Below the pieces are notes generated by a model. It made no database searches, had not been told where the DNA came from, and saw nothing but the letters and a program-made list of their open reading frames with translations. Below are positions 43,977 to 51,404 of a stretch of 64,000 nt of DNA, piece by piece (the first letter of the stretch is position 1; each line of letters starts with the position of its first letter). The stretch covers positions 1,398,883 to 1,462,882 of the forward strand of contig NZ_LT669940.1 of NCBI RefSeq assembly GCF_900128505.1, in the 5' to 3' direction. The stretch comes from Parabacteroides timonensis. GTDB lineage: Bacteria; Bacteroidota; Bacteroidia; Bacteroidales; Tannerellaceae. A program made the translations under genes and the position numbers.

Positions 43977-44582
43977 TCACAATAAATTCTGTGATTGTTT
44001 CAATGCGTATCTGTCTAATATTGCAAGACCTTTTTCTGTACATATCCCACGTAAGAAAGTAAATAAGACGGTCTTGTAGACTTCCGATACAGAATGGTTC
44101 AGGAATGCACCTGTGGGGCGTATCATTTTGATCTGTTCTTTTGCCAGCAGAGTTACAATTTCAAAATTTATACCTTTCTGAAAGGCTCCTTCTTTTACAC
44201 CTCTGGAAAAAAGCTTCATGCATTTCTTTGAAAATTCAGCTTTATTTTTTTCATTTAATTCCAGGGCCTTCGGATATCGTTTCAGATCATCATAGAATTT
44301 CCGGTTATACCACCGGGGACGCTTCATGCATTCTTCATAAAATAAGATGATCTCTTCTACAACAGAGTAGGGACCTTCTTCCAGCTCGGTCAATACCTGC
44401 TTCATCTTTTTATGATTGTATTCGATGCCTTTCACCAGAAGAGTTTCTTTATCTTCGAAGAATTCATAAATTGTGCGCTTTGATATCCCCATGTTACGGG
44501 CGATATCATCCATGCTCACACTTTTTATTCCGTGTTGCGAGAACAAGTCAAGCGCAGTCATCATTATCTGTTCTTTATTCAT
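43977..44582 (-). CDS. TetR/AcrR family repressor of the RND operon
   Basis: The start at 44582 (MNKEQIMMTALDLFSQHG) is preferred over a reading 13 codons longer because it opens at the helix-turn-helix domain. The 201-residue protein has a TetR N-terminal domain (VSMDDIARNMGISKRTIYEF, residues 22-41) and a ligand-binding C-terminal domain. Its position 44 bp upstream of tolC on the same strand indicates local repression of the pump, released by a pump substrate. It is divergent from the araC-type gene across a 234-bp gap. Confidence 0.9.
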   Translation of the reverse strand: MNKEQIMMTALDLFSQHGIKSVSMDDIARNMGISKRTIYEFFEDKETLLVKGIEYNHKKMKQVLTELEEGPYSVVEEIILFYEECMKRPRWYNRKFYDDLKRYPKALELNEKNKAEFSKKCMKLFSRGVKEGAFQKGINFEIVTLLAKEQIKMIRPTGAFLNHSVSEVYKTVLFTFLRGICTEKGLAILDRYALKQSQNLL

Positions 44583-44755
44583 ATATATTTTTGTATTCTC
44601 GATAATTATGTACGTTGGCAAAGGTCTGCTTAATTTAGAAAACCGAAAAGGTTTATTCCGTTACATGATTGGTTTGAAACGAAATCTTATAGGCTTTAAA
44701 GAATCTCTATCGGGCGAAATTGTGTTTGAATTGGTAAAAAATGAAACAAAAAATG

Positions 44756-44784
44756 TTGCAGGTATAAATAAAAGGCTATCTTTG
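44756..44784 (+). promoter_or_regulatory. Promoter of the AraC-family gene
   Basis: TTG at 44756-44758, 18 bp, then TATCTTTG at 44777-44784 gives a good Bacteroidetes -33/-7 pair. The start codon is 33 bases further on. The remainder of the 44583-44816 gap shows only short AT-rich hairpins. Confidence 0.7.
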
Positions 44785-44816
44785 CACTTACTACGATTGA
44801 GTAAATAAAGAAAATT

Positions 44817-45719
44817 ATGGAAAATCTTCCTTTAATAGATTTGGCTGAGTTGAATAGGGGTATTGTTATTCGTGACAGCTTTCAGGATATTTTTTCAATA
44901 GCGGATATCGATGGAACCCGTGATATAGATGGTTCTGATGTAAATGAATATACAACTCCGATGCGCTTGGATGCGCTTCTGATGGTTTTGGCATTAGAAG
45001 GCTCGTCAGAAATTTATCTGGATTATGTACCTTATGTGTTAAAAGCAAACAGTTTCGTTATTATTATGCCTACGCATACGATGCAGTTGAACAAAGTCAG
45101 TAAGGATTTTAAAGGGAAACTGTTGGTTGTTTCAAAATATTTTCTGGATGAGTGCAATCCAGCCAAGCGTAGTCCTTCCATGGCAAACTATATGCAATTG
45201 AAGAAGAATCCATGTACCACTTTTGAACCGGAGGAAACGGAATTAATAAACGACCAGATAGAATTACTGAGAAAGAAAATAAAGAACCGCTCTCATTTCT
45301 TCCAGAAAGAGGTGATGCAAAATGCCTTTGTCGGTTTTCTATTGGAGATAGCCAATATCCTGATGGGTAAAAAAGACGGAATGTTGGTGCCGGCCCTTTC
45401 ACGTAAAGAGGAGCTTTTTGAACAATTCCTGCAGTTATTGTTTGAACATTGCAAAGAACAGCATGTGGTAACATTTTATGCAGAGAAACTGTTTATCACT
45501 CCTCAGTATCTGTCTCTTATCTTAAAAGAACTGACCGGAAAATCAGCGAATAAGTGGATCGACGATGCTTTGATCGTGGAAGCGAAGATTCTGTTGAAAG
45601 CTCCGCAGGCAACTGTACAGCAAGTCGCAGATATTCTGCATTTTTCCGATCAGTCGACATTTGGGAAATTCTTTAAAAAGCATATGGGTATTTCCCCGAT
45701 GGAATATCGTAAGTCGTAA
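44817..45719 (+). CDS. AraC family transcriptional regulator
   Basis: The 300-residue protein has an N-terminal cupin-like sensing domain (about 20-160). A C-terminal pair of helix-turn-helix motifs follows (ITPQYLSLILKELTGKSANK and VQQVADILHFSDQSTFGKFF, then MGISPMEYRKS). Such proteins are usually activators that respond to a small molecule or redox state. It is divergent from the RND tetR gene and could also influence the pump. The target and ligand are unknown. Its stop lies only 8 bp from the stop of the convergent HdeD-like gene. Confidence 0.9.
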   Translation: MENLPLIDLAELNRGIVIRDSFQDIFSIADIDGTRDIDGSDVNEYTTPMRLDALLMVLALEGSSEIYLDYVPYVLKANSFVIIMPTHTMQLNKVSKDFKGKLLVVSKYFLDECNPAKRSPSMANYMQLKKNPCTTFEPEETELINDQIELLRKKIKNRSHFFQKEVMQNAFVGFLLEIANILMGKKDGMLVPALSRKEELFEQFLQLLFEHCKEQHVVTFYAEKLFITPQYLSLILKELTGKSANKWIDDALIVEAKILLKAPQATVQQVADILHFSDQSTFGKFFKKHMGISPMEYRKS

Positions 45720-45727
45720 CCTTCGGT

Positions 45728-46246
45728 TTATCTTTGGCGGAACTTGTACCAGTTCAATAATTCTATGACTCCATAGAAAATACTGGCGACGCCAAAGATG
45801 ACAAATGTATTTGCCGCTGCTCCAAACGGGTAAGCGATGATCATGATGCCGGTCAATAAGATAAGTGCTGGCATTACATAAAAGCCGAACGGCACGATAT
45901 TCCACTTACGTGCCGAAACCAGCATTATGATTTGCTGGACTCCGGCTATAACCAGTAAAGCTCCCAGTATATACATTAATATATTCACAAAAAACGCCGG
46001 CATAATCACCAGCCATGCTCCGAATAGAATACTTCCGGCGCCATCGATAGGGAACATCGGTGAAGGTTCTCCCTTTACTTTTTCCCGTGTAAAGTAACTG
46101 AGTAAAGAAAAGATCCCGGGTAGTATAAAACAGATACCTATGGCGATAACCAGATAGGTGACTGCGGCTTCCGGCCATAAAACCAGTACGAATCCTAATA
46201 TCATAGCAAAAGCACTGCGCAGAATTGAATTGTTTACTTTTTTCAT
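45728..46246 (-). CDS. HdeD-like membrane protein (DUF308)
   Basis: The 172-residue protein has six membrane spans in three pairs, as in HdeD (SAFAMILGFVLVLWPEAAV, LGALLVIAGVQQIIMLV, TGIMIIAYPFGAAANTFVIF). HdeD is linked with acid resistance in E. coli, but in Bacteroidales the role is untested. The gene stands alone, convergent with the AraC gene. A TACCTTCG at 46285-46292 resembles a -7 box with one mismatch. Confidence 0.82.
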   Translation of the reverse strand: MKKVNNSILRSAFAMILGFVLVLWPEAAVTYLVIAIGICFILPGIFSLLSYFTREKVKGEPSPMFPIDGAGSILFGAWLVIMPAFFVNILMYILGALLVIAGVQQIIMLVSARKWNIVPFGFYVMPALILLTGIMIIAYPFGAAANTFVIFGVASIFYGVIELLNWYKFRQR

Positions 46247-46350
46247 CTGAATATATTTTTAGTCGTTCTTTTAATATATAACAACGAAGGTACGGTATTT
46301 TCTTTGTTAAATATAACAGGCATAAAGTTATAATTAAAATGACTTAATCT

Positions 46351-46429
46351 TAACAACTGTGCTGATAAATTTGTTTTATTAGAAAGGATAGGAATCACGA
46401 TCGGAAACATTTGTGATCAGCCGTTGTTA
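46351..46429. repeat. Inverted repeat upstream of the AI-2E family gene
   Basis: TAACAAC-n3-GCTGAT at 46351-46366 faces ATCAGC-n1-GTTGTTA at 46416-46429 in the 216-bp gap before the permease gene. It could be a regulatory hairpin or an operator pair. Confidence 0.4.
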
Positions 46430-46462
46430 TTAATGAGGTTAAACATTCTATTATAAACGAAT

Positions 46463-47488
46463 ATGAGCTTGAAAGAATCGTACTGGAAGTATTCCCTAAT
46501 TACAATCATCCTGGTCATGGGGATAATACTTTTTATTGAATTTATGCCATTCCTGGGAGGGATACTCGGAGCATTCACCATCTATATATTGCTAAGAAAA
46601 CAGATGCTGCATCTTACGGAAAAGAAACATCTGAACCGCAGCCTGGTAGCTATACTTCTATTACTCGAAACTATTTTATGTTTTCTGATCCCTCTCTCTC
46701 TGGCCGTATGGTTGTTTATCAATAAATTACAGACGATCAATCTCGATCCGACCGTACTGGTCAGCAGTTTTGAGCATATTGCTGATATTGTCCGTCAGAA
46801 AGTAGGATATAATATATTGGATAAAGGCAATATCGCATCGATCGTCTCCGTACTACCTAAGATCGGACAGGCGTTGATGGGAGGTATCAGCGGTTTTGCT
46901 ATCAATGTAGCCGTACTGGTGTTGATACTTTATTTTATGTTGATCGGTGGCAGCCAGATGGAAGCTTATATTTATGACATCCTGCCTTTCAACGAAAGAA
47001 ATAAGAAAGAAGTCCTGAAAGAGATCAATATGATCGTAACATCCAATGCAATAGGTATTCCTTTGCTGGCTATTATCCAGGGACTGATCGCCATGCTGGG
47101 CTATTGGATATTTAATGCACCGAGTGCTTTCCTTTTCGGGTTTCTGACCTGCTTTGCAACTATAATTCCTGTTGTCGGAACCGCTATTGTCTGGCTTCCC
47201 CTTGTCGTATATATGGCATTGACCGGTGATTGGGTAAATGGGTTGGGATTGGCCGCCTATGCACTGATCGTGATTACGAACGTAGATAACCTGATCCGTT
47301 TTATGTTACAGAAGAAAATGGCGGATATACATCCCTTGGTAACTATTTTCGGTGTCATCATCGGTCTGTCCTTATTCGGATTTATGGGAGTGATCTTCGG
47401 ACCGCTTCTAATCTCGGTTTTCATGCTTTGCTTCAATATGTTCAAGAAAGAATATTTGCATAGCAAGAATGACACACCGACCGGTTAA
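46463..47488 (+). CDS. AI-2E family transporter (PerM-like)
   Basis: The 341-residue inner-membrane protein has about eight spans and the family-typical segments GFLTCFATIIPVVGTAIVWLP and LVTIFGVIIGLSLFGFMGVI. Members export autoinducer-2 or act as sodium/proton antiporters, and the family name alone does not fix the substrate. It is transcribed alone. The downstream tetR gene has its own promoter and operators. Confidence 0.9.
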   Translation: MSLKESYWKYSLITIILVMGIILFIEFMPFLGGILGAFTIYILLRKQMLHLTEKKHLNRSLVAILLLLETILCFLIPLSLAVWLFINKLQTINLDPTVLVSSFEHIADIVRQKVGYNILDKGNIASIVSVLPKIGQALMGGISGFAINVAVLVLILYFMLIGGSQMEAYIYDILPFNERNKKEVLKEINMIVTSNAIGIPLLAIIQGLIAMLGYWIFNAPSAFLFGFLTCFATIIPVVGTAIVWLPLVVYMALTGDWVNGLGLAAYALIVITNVDNLIRFMLQKKMADIHPLVTIFGVIIGLSLFGFMGVIFGPLLISVFMLCFNMFKKEYLHSKNDTPTG

Positions 47489-47549
47489 TCCTATTCATAT
47501 TTCTTCCTGATCTCTTAATAAAGCAAAAAAAGAGAACTTCCTTATCCAT

Positions 47550-47589
47550 GTTACCGATGGGTAACTTACTTTTGTGACCAGTTGGTAAC
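47550..47589. promoter_or_regulatory. Two GTTACC-n4-GGTAAC operators flanking a -7 box
   Basis: A perfect dyad, GTTACC-GATG-GGTAAC, lies at 47550-47565. A near copy, GTGACC-AGTT-GGTAAC, lies at 47574-47589. Their centres are 24 bp apart and they bracket the promoter box. This is the expected layout for autorepression by the TetR protein encoded 14 bp downstream. Confidence 0.75.
47567..47574 (+). promoter_or_regulatory. -7 box TACTTTTG of the tetR-DUF2271-barrel operon
   Basis: It is an exact TAnnTTTG match lying between the two operator dyads, 29 bases before the ATG at 47603. Confidence 0.7.
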
Positions 47590-47602
47590 AAAGTAATAAC
47601 AT

Positions 47603-48229
47603 ATGGAAAAAGAAGAAGTTATAGTAAAACCAAGTAAAAACAGGGAGTTGACAGAGCTTGCCTTGTTGAACGCTGTCAATACCCTGATAGAGGATGAGGG
47701 TTTCGAGAATTTAGGCGTCAATGCGGTAGCTGCCAAAGCCGGAGTTTCAAAGATGCTGATATATCGTTATTTTGACTCGCTGGACGGATTGATCGCTGCT
47801 TATATCCAGAAATATGACTACTGGATCAACCTGGAGCCGGAACTGCCGGATACGGAACACCTGGGAGATTTTATAAAGGATCTTTTCCGTAATCAAATCA
47901 GGATGCTCCGTAGTGACTATACTTTACGGCGATTATATCGTTGGGAACTTTCCGCAAAGAACAAGGTGATAAAAGAATTGAGGGAAAGACGGGAAGCCAA
48001 AGGTATGTGGCTGGTCGGTGCCGTAAGCCGGTTGACAAACAGGCCGGAGTCGGAAATATCGATCATGGCGACAATCCTTTCAGCTTCTATCAGTTACCTA
48101 GTGCTGTTGGAAGAGACTTGTCCGGTATATAACGGCATCAAGTTACAGTCTGAAGACGGTTGGGAACAACTGGAGAATGGCCTGGACAAAATAATAGATA
48201 ACTGGATAAATAACGGAAACCATGAATAA
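47603..48229 (+). CDS. TetR/AcrR family regulator
   Basis: The 208-residue protein has an N-terminal TetR helix-turn-helix domain (GVNAVAAKAGVSKMLIYRYF, residues 38-57) and a helical ligand-binding half. It is preceded by two palindromic operators and shares its last 8 bases with the following lipoprotein gene. It most likely represses its own three-gene operon, to be released by an unknown ligand. Confidence 0.88.
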   Translation: MEKEEVIVKPSKNRELTELALLNAVNTLIEDEGFENLGVNAVAAKAGVSKMLIYRYFDSLDGLIAAYIQKYDYWINLEPELPDTEHLGDFIKDLFRNQIRMLRSDYTLRRLYRWELSAKNKVIKELRERREAKGMWLVGAVSRLTNRPESEISIMATILSASISYLVLLEETCPVYNGIKLQSEDGWEQLENGLDKIIDNWINNGNHE

Positions 48230-48950
48230 AACAACCATCCTGGCAGGTCTCGGAGCCGTTCTATTAACCTGCTGCTCCTGCAATAACGATTTAGTGGAAT
48301 ATGAGAACAACGATCTGAAGATAACGGTCGAGAAAGGAGACTCCTGGCTACACGACTTTCCTTTGTTCCTGGGCATAAGTAAAAAGAATCCCCCGCAGAT
48401 CGCTATCTGGTTGGAAGATACGAAAGGAAATTATCTTTCCACCGTATATGTCACCCATAAGATAGCCACGCAAACCTGGCTGGCATCCGGTAAGAACAGA
48501 AGAAAAGAGGCTCTGCCGCATTGGTGCTATTCCCGTGGAGTGGAATATGAAGACGGTCTTTATCTGCCGACAAAGAAATCTCCCTTTATCGACGGTCTGA
48601 CCGGTGCAACTCCCCATTCGGGCTTTGATGTAAAGCTACATCCCGGCAATGAACTTAAACAATTCAGAGTCAAAATAGAGATCAACCACTCTACCGACTT
48701 TAACGACAACTATCCGAAGTCGGCAAAAGAAGGAGACAGCAACTACTCCGGAGGAAAAGAGGGAAGTGGACAACCAGCCGTTATTTATGCAATAGATATA
48801 GACCTGGCATCCGACCGGAAAAAATATACCGCAGAACTGATCGGTCATAGCTCGACAGACGGTAGCGACGGAGCGATCTATCCGGAAACCTCTTCTCTCA
48901 CTACCGCCTTACAGATCATTAAACAGATAACAATAATAGTACAGCCATGA
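48222..48950 (+). CDS. DUF2271-like lipoprotein
   Basis: The 242-residue protein has a lipoprotein signal (TCCSC, lipobox Cys about residue 20). The segments PQIAIWLEDTKGNYLSTVYV, DGLTGATPHSGFDVKL and FRVKIEINHSTDFND follow the layout of DUF2271. Elsewhere, DUF2271 proteins accompany envelope redox or flavin-transfer genes, but none are present here. The gene overlaps tetR by 8 bases and the beta-barrel gene by 4, a sign of tight coupling. Confidence 0.7.
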   Translation: MNKTTILAGLGAVLLTCCSCNNDLVEYENNDLKITVEKGDSWLHDFPLFLGISKKNPPQIAIWLEDTKGNYLSTVYVTHKIATQTWLASGKNRRKEALPHWCYSRGVEYEDGLYLPTKKSPFIDGLTGATPHSGFDVKLHPGNELKQFRVKIEINHSTDFNDNYPKSAKEGDSNYSGGKEGSGQPAVIYAIDIDLASDRKKYTAELIGHSSTDGSDGAIYPETSSLTTALQIIKQITIIVQP

Positions 48951-49477
48951 AACCATTCATATTCATCAGCCTTTTGCTGTTAGTCCCTTTTCTATTGAAG
49001 GGACAGGAGAAAAACAAGCCGGTCTGTTATCAGGTAACAGTCGGTACGGGCATCCCCATGAGCTCTCCTTCTACGGTTCCGTTCTCTTTGCAGGGAGAAA
49101 TCCTGTATGCATTCAACAGCCGTTTGATGGTTGGGGCCGGAACAGGATTTTCACTTTATGATAAAGAAGTCCTGATTCCGTTGTTTGCCGGTATACGGTA
49201 TAATCTTATAAAACCGGCCCGGTTCACTCCTTATCTGGATTGTAGTGCTGGATATTCTTTTGCCCCTTCGGGAGATGTGAACGGCGGCTTTTTTCTTTCA
49301 CCGGCCATAGGTGTGCAAACCTCCTTGTTTTCAAAGTGTACGGTTTTACTGGCTTTGGGATATGAGTTGCAGGAACTGGACCGTCTGAAAGAATACACAA
49401 CCTCCTCTTTCGTCTCTTCCTATCAGGAATCCCTGAGCCATCATAGCCTTTCCTTAAAGGTTGGAGTCGTTTTTTGA
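48947..49477 (+). CDS. Small outer-membrane beta-barrel protein
   Basis: The 176-residue protein has a signal peptide (residues 1-19, ending LLKGQ). Alternating hydrophobic beta-strands with aromatic girdles follow (FSLQGEILYAFNSRLMVGAG, KPARFTPYLDCSAGYSFAP). It ends in a C-terminal strand finishing with Phe (SLSLKVGVVF), typical for outer-membrane insertion. It fits an eight-stranded OmpA/OmpW-like barrel. It is the third gene of the tetR operon and overlaps the lipoprotein gene by 4 bases. Confidence 0.8.
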   Translation: MKPFIFISLLLLVPFLLKGQEKNKPVCYQVTVGTGIPMSSPSTVPFSLQGEILYAFNSRLMVGAGTGFSLYDKEVLIPLFAGIRYNLIKPARFTPYLDCSAGYSFAPSGDVNGGFFLSPAIGVQTSLFSKCTVLLALGYELQELDRLKEYTTSSFVSSYQESLSHHSLSLKVGVVF

Positions 49478-49520
49478 ACTTTATTAAACTCATTTTCTCT
49501 TCTGTAAAAGAAAACAAACG

Positions 49521-49528
49521 TACCTTTG
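49521..49528 (+). promoter_or_regulatory. -7 box TACCTTTG for map
   Basis: It is an exact TAnnTTTG match 29 bases before the ATG at 49558. Confidence 0.65.
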
Positions 49529-49557
49529 TTTCTTCTAAACGATAAAAGTAAAGACGT

Positions 49558-50409
49558 ATGAGAAGAAGAAATAATTGGCAGATCATCAAAGGCCAGCCAC
49601 TAACGGAATTCGATAAAAAGATACTCTATCTCCAGAATAAAGGTCATTTGGTTCCTTCCCGAAAACTGATTAAAACAGAAGAACAGATCGAAGGCATTCG
49701 TAGAAGCGGAGTCGTAAACTCTGGTATCCTTGATTTGGTTGCAAAAGAGATCAAGGCAGGAATGTCGACAGCCCAGATCGATAAGCTGGTGTACGATTAT
49801 ACGACGGATCACGGTGCTATTCCGGCTCCGTTGAACTTTGAAGGCTTTCCGAAGAGCGTATGTACTTCGATCAATGAAGTCGTTTGTCATGGTATCCCCA
49901 GCGAAAAGGAGATACTGAAGGAAGGTGATATTATCAACGTAGATGTATCTACCATCCTGGACGGTTATTTTTCGGATGCATCCCGTATGTTTATGATCGG
50001 TAAAGTTTCTCCGGGGAAAGAGAAGCTGGTTCGTGTGGCGAAGGAATGTCTGGAAGTCGGCATGGAGGCAGCCAGGCCTTTTGGTTATGTCGGCGATATC
50101 GGACATGCCGTTCAGAAGCATGCCGAGAAGAATGGTTTTTCGGTGGTTCGCGACTTATGCGGTCATGGTGTCGGATTGGAATTCCATGAAGAGCCGGAAG
50201 TGGCTCATTTCGGTCGTAAGGGAACGGGGATGCTTTTGGTTCCGGGCATGGTTTTTACCATCGAGCCGATGATCAATATGGGAACTTATCGCGTTTACAT
50301 CGCCGAAGAGGATGGATGGACCGTAATAACAGACGACGAACTTCCTTCTGCACAGTGGGAACATACCTTTGTGATGCGGGAGGACGGCCTGGAAATATTA
50401 TCTGACTGA
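49558..50409 (+). CDS. map: Type I methionine aminopeptidase
   Basis: The 283-residue enzyme removes the initiator Met from new proteins. The five metal ligands of the family are visible: Asp129 (NVDVS), Asp140 (YFSDASR), His203 (CGHGVG), Glu236 (FTIEPM) and Glu268 (QWEHTF), plus His111. An N-terminal extension of about 40 residues, with many Arg and Lys, precedes the catalytic core, so this is longer than E. coli Map (264 residues). The extension could contact the ribosome. The gene stands apart from the ribosomal-protein operon where map often resides in this phylum, so a second copy elsewhere is possible. Confidence 0.95.
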   Translation: MRRRNNWQIIKGQPLTEFDKKILYLQNKGHLVPSRKLIKTEEQIEGIRRSGVVNSGILDLVAKEIKAGMSTAQIDKLVYDYTTDHGAIPAPLNFEGFPKSVCTSINEVVCHGIPSEKEILKEGDIINVDVSTILDGYFSDASRMFMIGKVSPGKEKLVRVAKECLEVGMEAARPFGYVGDIGHAVQKHAEKNGFSVVRDLCGHGVGLEFHEEPEVAHFGRKGTGMLLVPGMVFTIEPMINMGTYRVYIAEEDGWTVITDDELPSAQWEHTFVMREDGLEILSD

Positions 50410-50417
50410 ATATTGCA

Positions 50418-50461
50418 GCAGGTTCAGTCTTTTTCATTAGCTGAACCTGCCGGCTCTTTTT
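50418..50461 (+). terminator. Intrinsic terminator after map
   Basis: GCAGGTTCAG at 50418-50427 pairs with CTGAACCTGC at 50441-50450, followed by a short spacer and TTTTT. Confidence 0.85.
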
Positions 50462-50470
50462 GCACCAATA

Positions 50471-50794
50471 TTATTTATCCGAACAATTATCCTTGCATTT
50501 GTTAGGTTGTAAATAATCCCATTCCTGAAGTTTCCCGTCAAGCAGTCGAAGTTGATAAATGCCATCCTGAAAATCTGGAAATCCGAGTGTTTCCCGGTAA
50601 CCATTAGCCGTTTGTTTGACTTCCAGTCTTTTATAGGTACTCCCCATAATGTTTATAATCTCCAGTTTGCTCATTCCCAGTTCTAGTTTCTGAATGTTTT
50701 TATCTGCCGCCACAGCATTGGAGTAAGTAGCCCCACAAGAAGTTAACAGGCAAATCGTACCTCCCAGTAATAGTGTATATTTAATTATATTCAT
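50471..50794 (-). CDS. Small BamE/SmpA-like lipoprotein
   Basis: The 107-residue protein has a lipoprotein signal (LLTSC, lipobox Cys about residue 20). The segment KLELGMSKLEIINIMGSTYK resembles the BamE/SmpA fold motif (a conserved Gly-Met before a helix, then Gly). Three Cys lie near the ends. Its function is unknown, and membership of the Bam complex is not implied. It is convergent with map. Confidence 0.65.
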   Translation of the reverse strand: MNIIKYTLLLGGTICLLTSCGATYSNAVAADKNIQKLELGMSKLEIINIMGSTYKRLEVKQTANGYRETLGFPDFQDGIYQLRLLDGKLQEWDYLQPNKCKDNCSDK

Positions 50795-50962
50795 AGTACG
50801 CTTGTTTTTATCCGTTGATTTTTAGCTAGTGATAAACTACGTGCAATATACGATTATTACTCGATACTAATCATAGGATAACTAATCTTTTATAATTTCT
50901 CATCACGATTAAAAACATTTTTCCTGCCGACATATTCTTTGTTCGACCTTCGTCGGATAACT

Positions 50963-51024
50963 GTTCGACAAGGGTGGGACAGCTGTCTGAGCCAGGTCGA
51001 ACAGCTGTCCCACGAGTGTCAAAC
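50963..51024. repeat. Large palindrome upstream of tRNA-Trp
   Basis: Arms of 24 bases (50963-50986 and 51001-51024) match at 20 positions, including a perfect GTGGGACAGCTGT/ACAGCTGTCCCAC core. The loop is 14 bases. Additional GTTCGAC copies lie just to the left. The rest of the 50795-51150 gap shows nothing else I can name. It may be a REP/MITE-type element or an attachment-like site next to the tRNA. Confidence 0.7.
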
Positions 51025-51150
51025 AAAGATTTCATCGGCACTAATGTAAAAAAACATGCCGTTGTAAAAACAATAAGAAGGGGTATGGATGATTTCTGTT
51101 CGGGAAGGAATAAAAAAAGGCAACACATCCGATGAATGTATTGCCTTGTG

Positions 51151-51223
51151 CACGGAAGGAGAGGCTCGAACTCCCGACACCTGGTTTTGGAGACCAGTGC
51201 TCTACCAACTGAGCTACTTCCGT
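51151..51223 (-). tRNA. tRNA-Trp (anticodon CCA)
   Basis: On the minus strand a 7-bp acceptor stem (ACGGAAG with CTTCCGT), a D-arm with AGCTCAGTTGGTAGAGC and an anticodon arm CTGGT-CTCCAAA-ACCAG with CCA are visible. A T-arm with GTTCGAGCC and a G discriminator complete 73 bases. CCA is not encoded. No SecE/NusG or EF-Tu genes, which often neighbour this tRNA, are nearby. Confidence 0.97.
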
Positions 51224-51345
51224 ATTGCGGGTGCAAAGGTAGCTTTTTGTTTTTAATATGCAAGGCTTTTTGAAGAAAAGTGAAAATAATAATTTTCTTG
51301 TATGATAAAATTCAAGGAAAACAGGGCAGTCGAAGTTTCTTTTTC

Positions 51346-51353
51346 TATCTTTG
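51346..51353 (+). promoter_or_regulatory. -7 box TATCTTTG for the glutamine synthetase gene
   Basis: It is an exact TAnnTTTG match 51 bases before the ATG at 51405. Confidence 0.65.
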
Positions 51354-51404
51354 GGAACGATAGAATTGATAGTTAAATCTATACTGTAAAACAATCAACG
51401 AAGC

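Noticed and set aside
51151..51223. Integrative element attached at tRNA-Trp
   Set aside because: I found no integrase, no second copy of the tRNA 3' end and ordinary genes on both sides.
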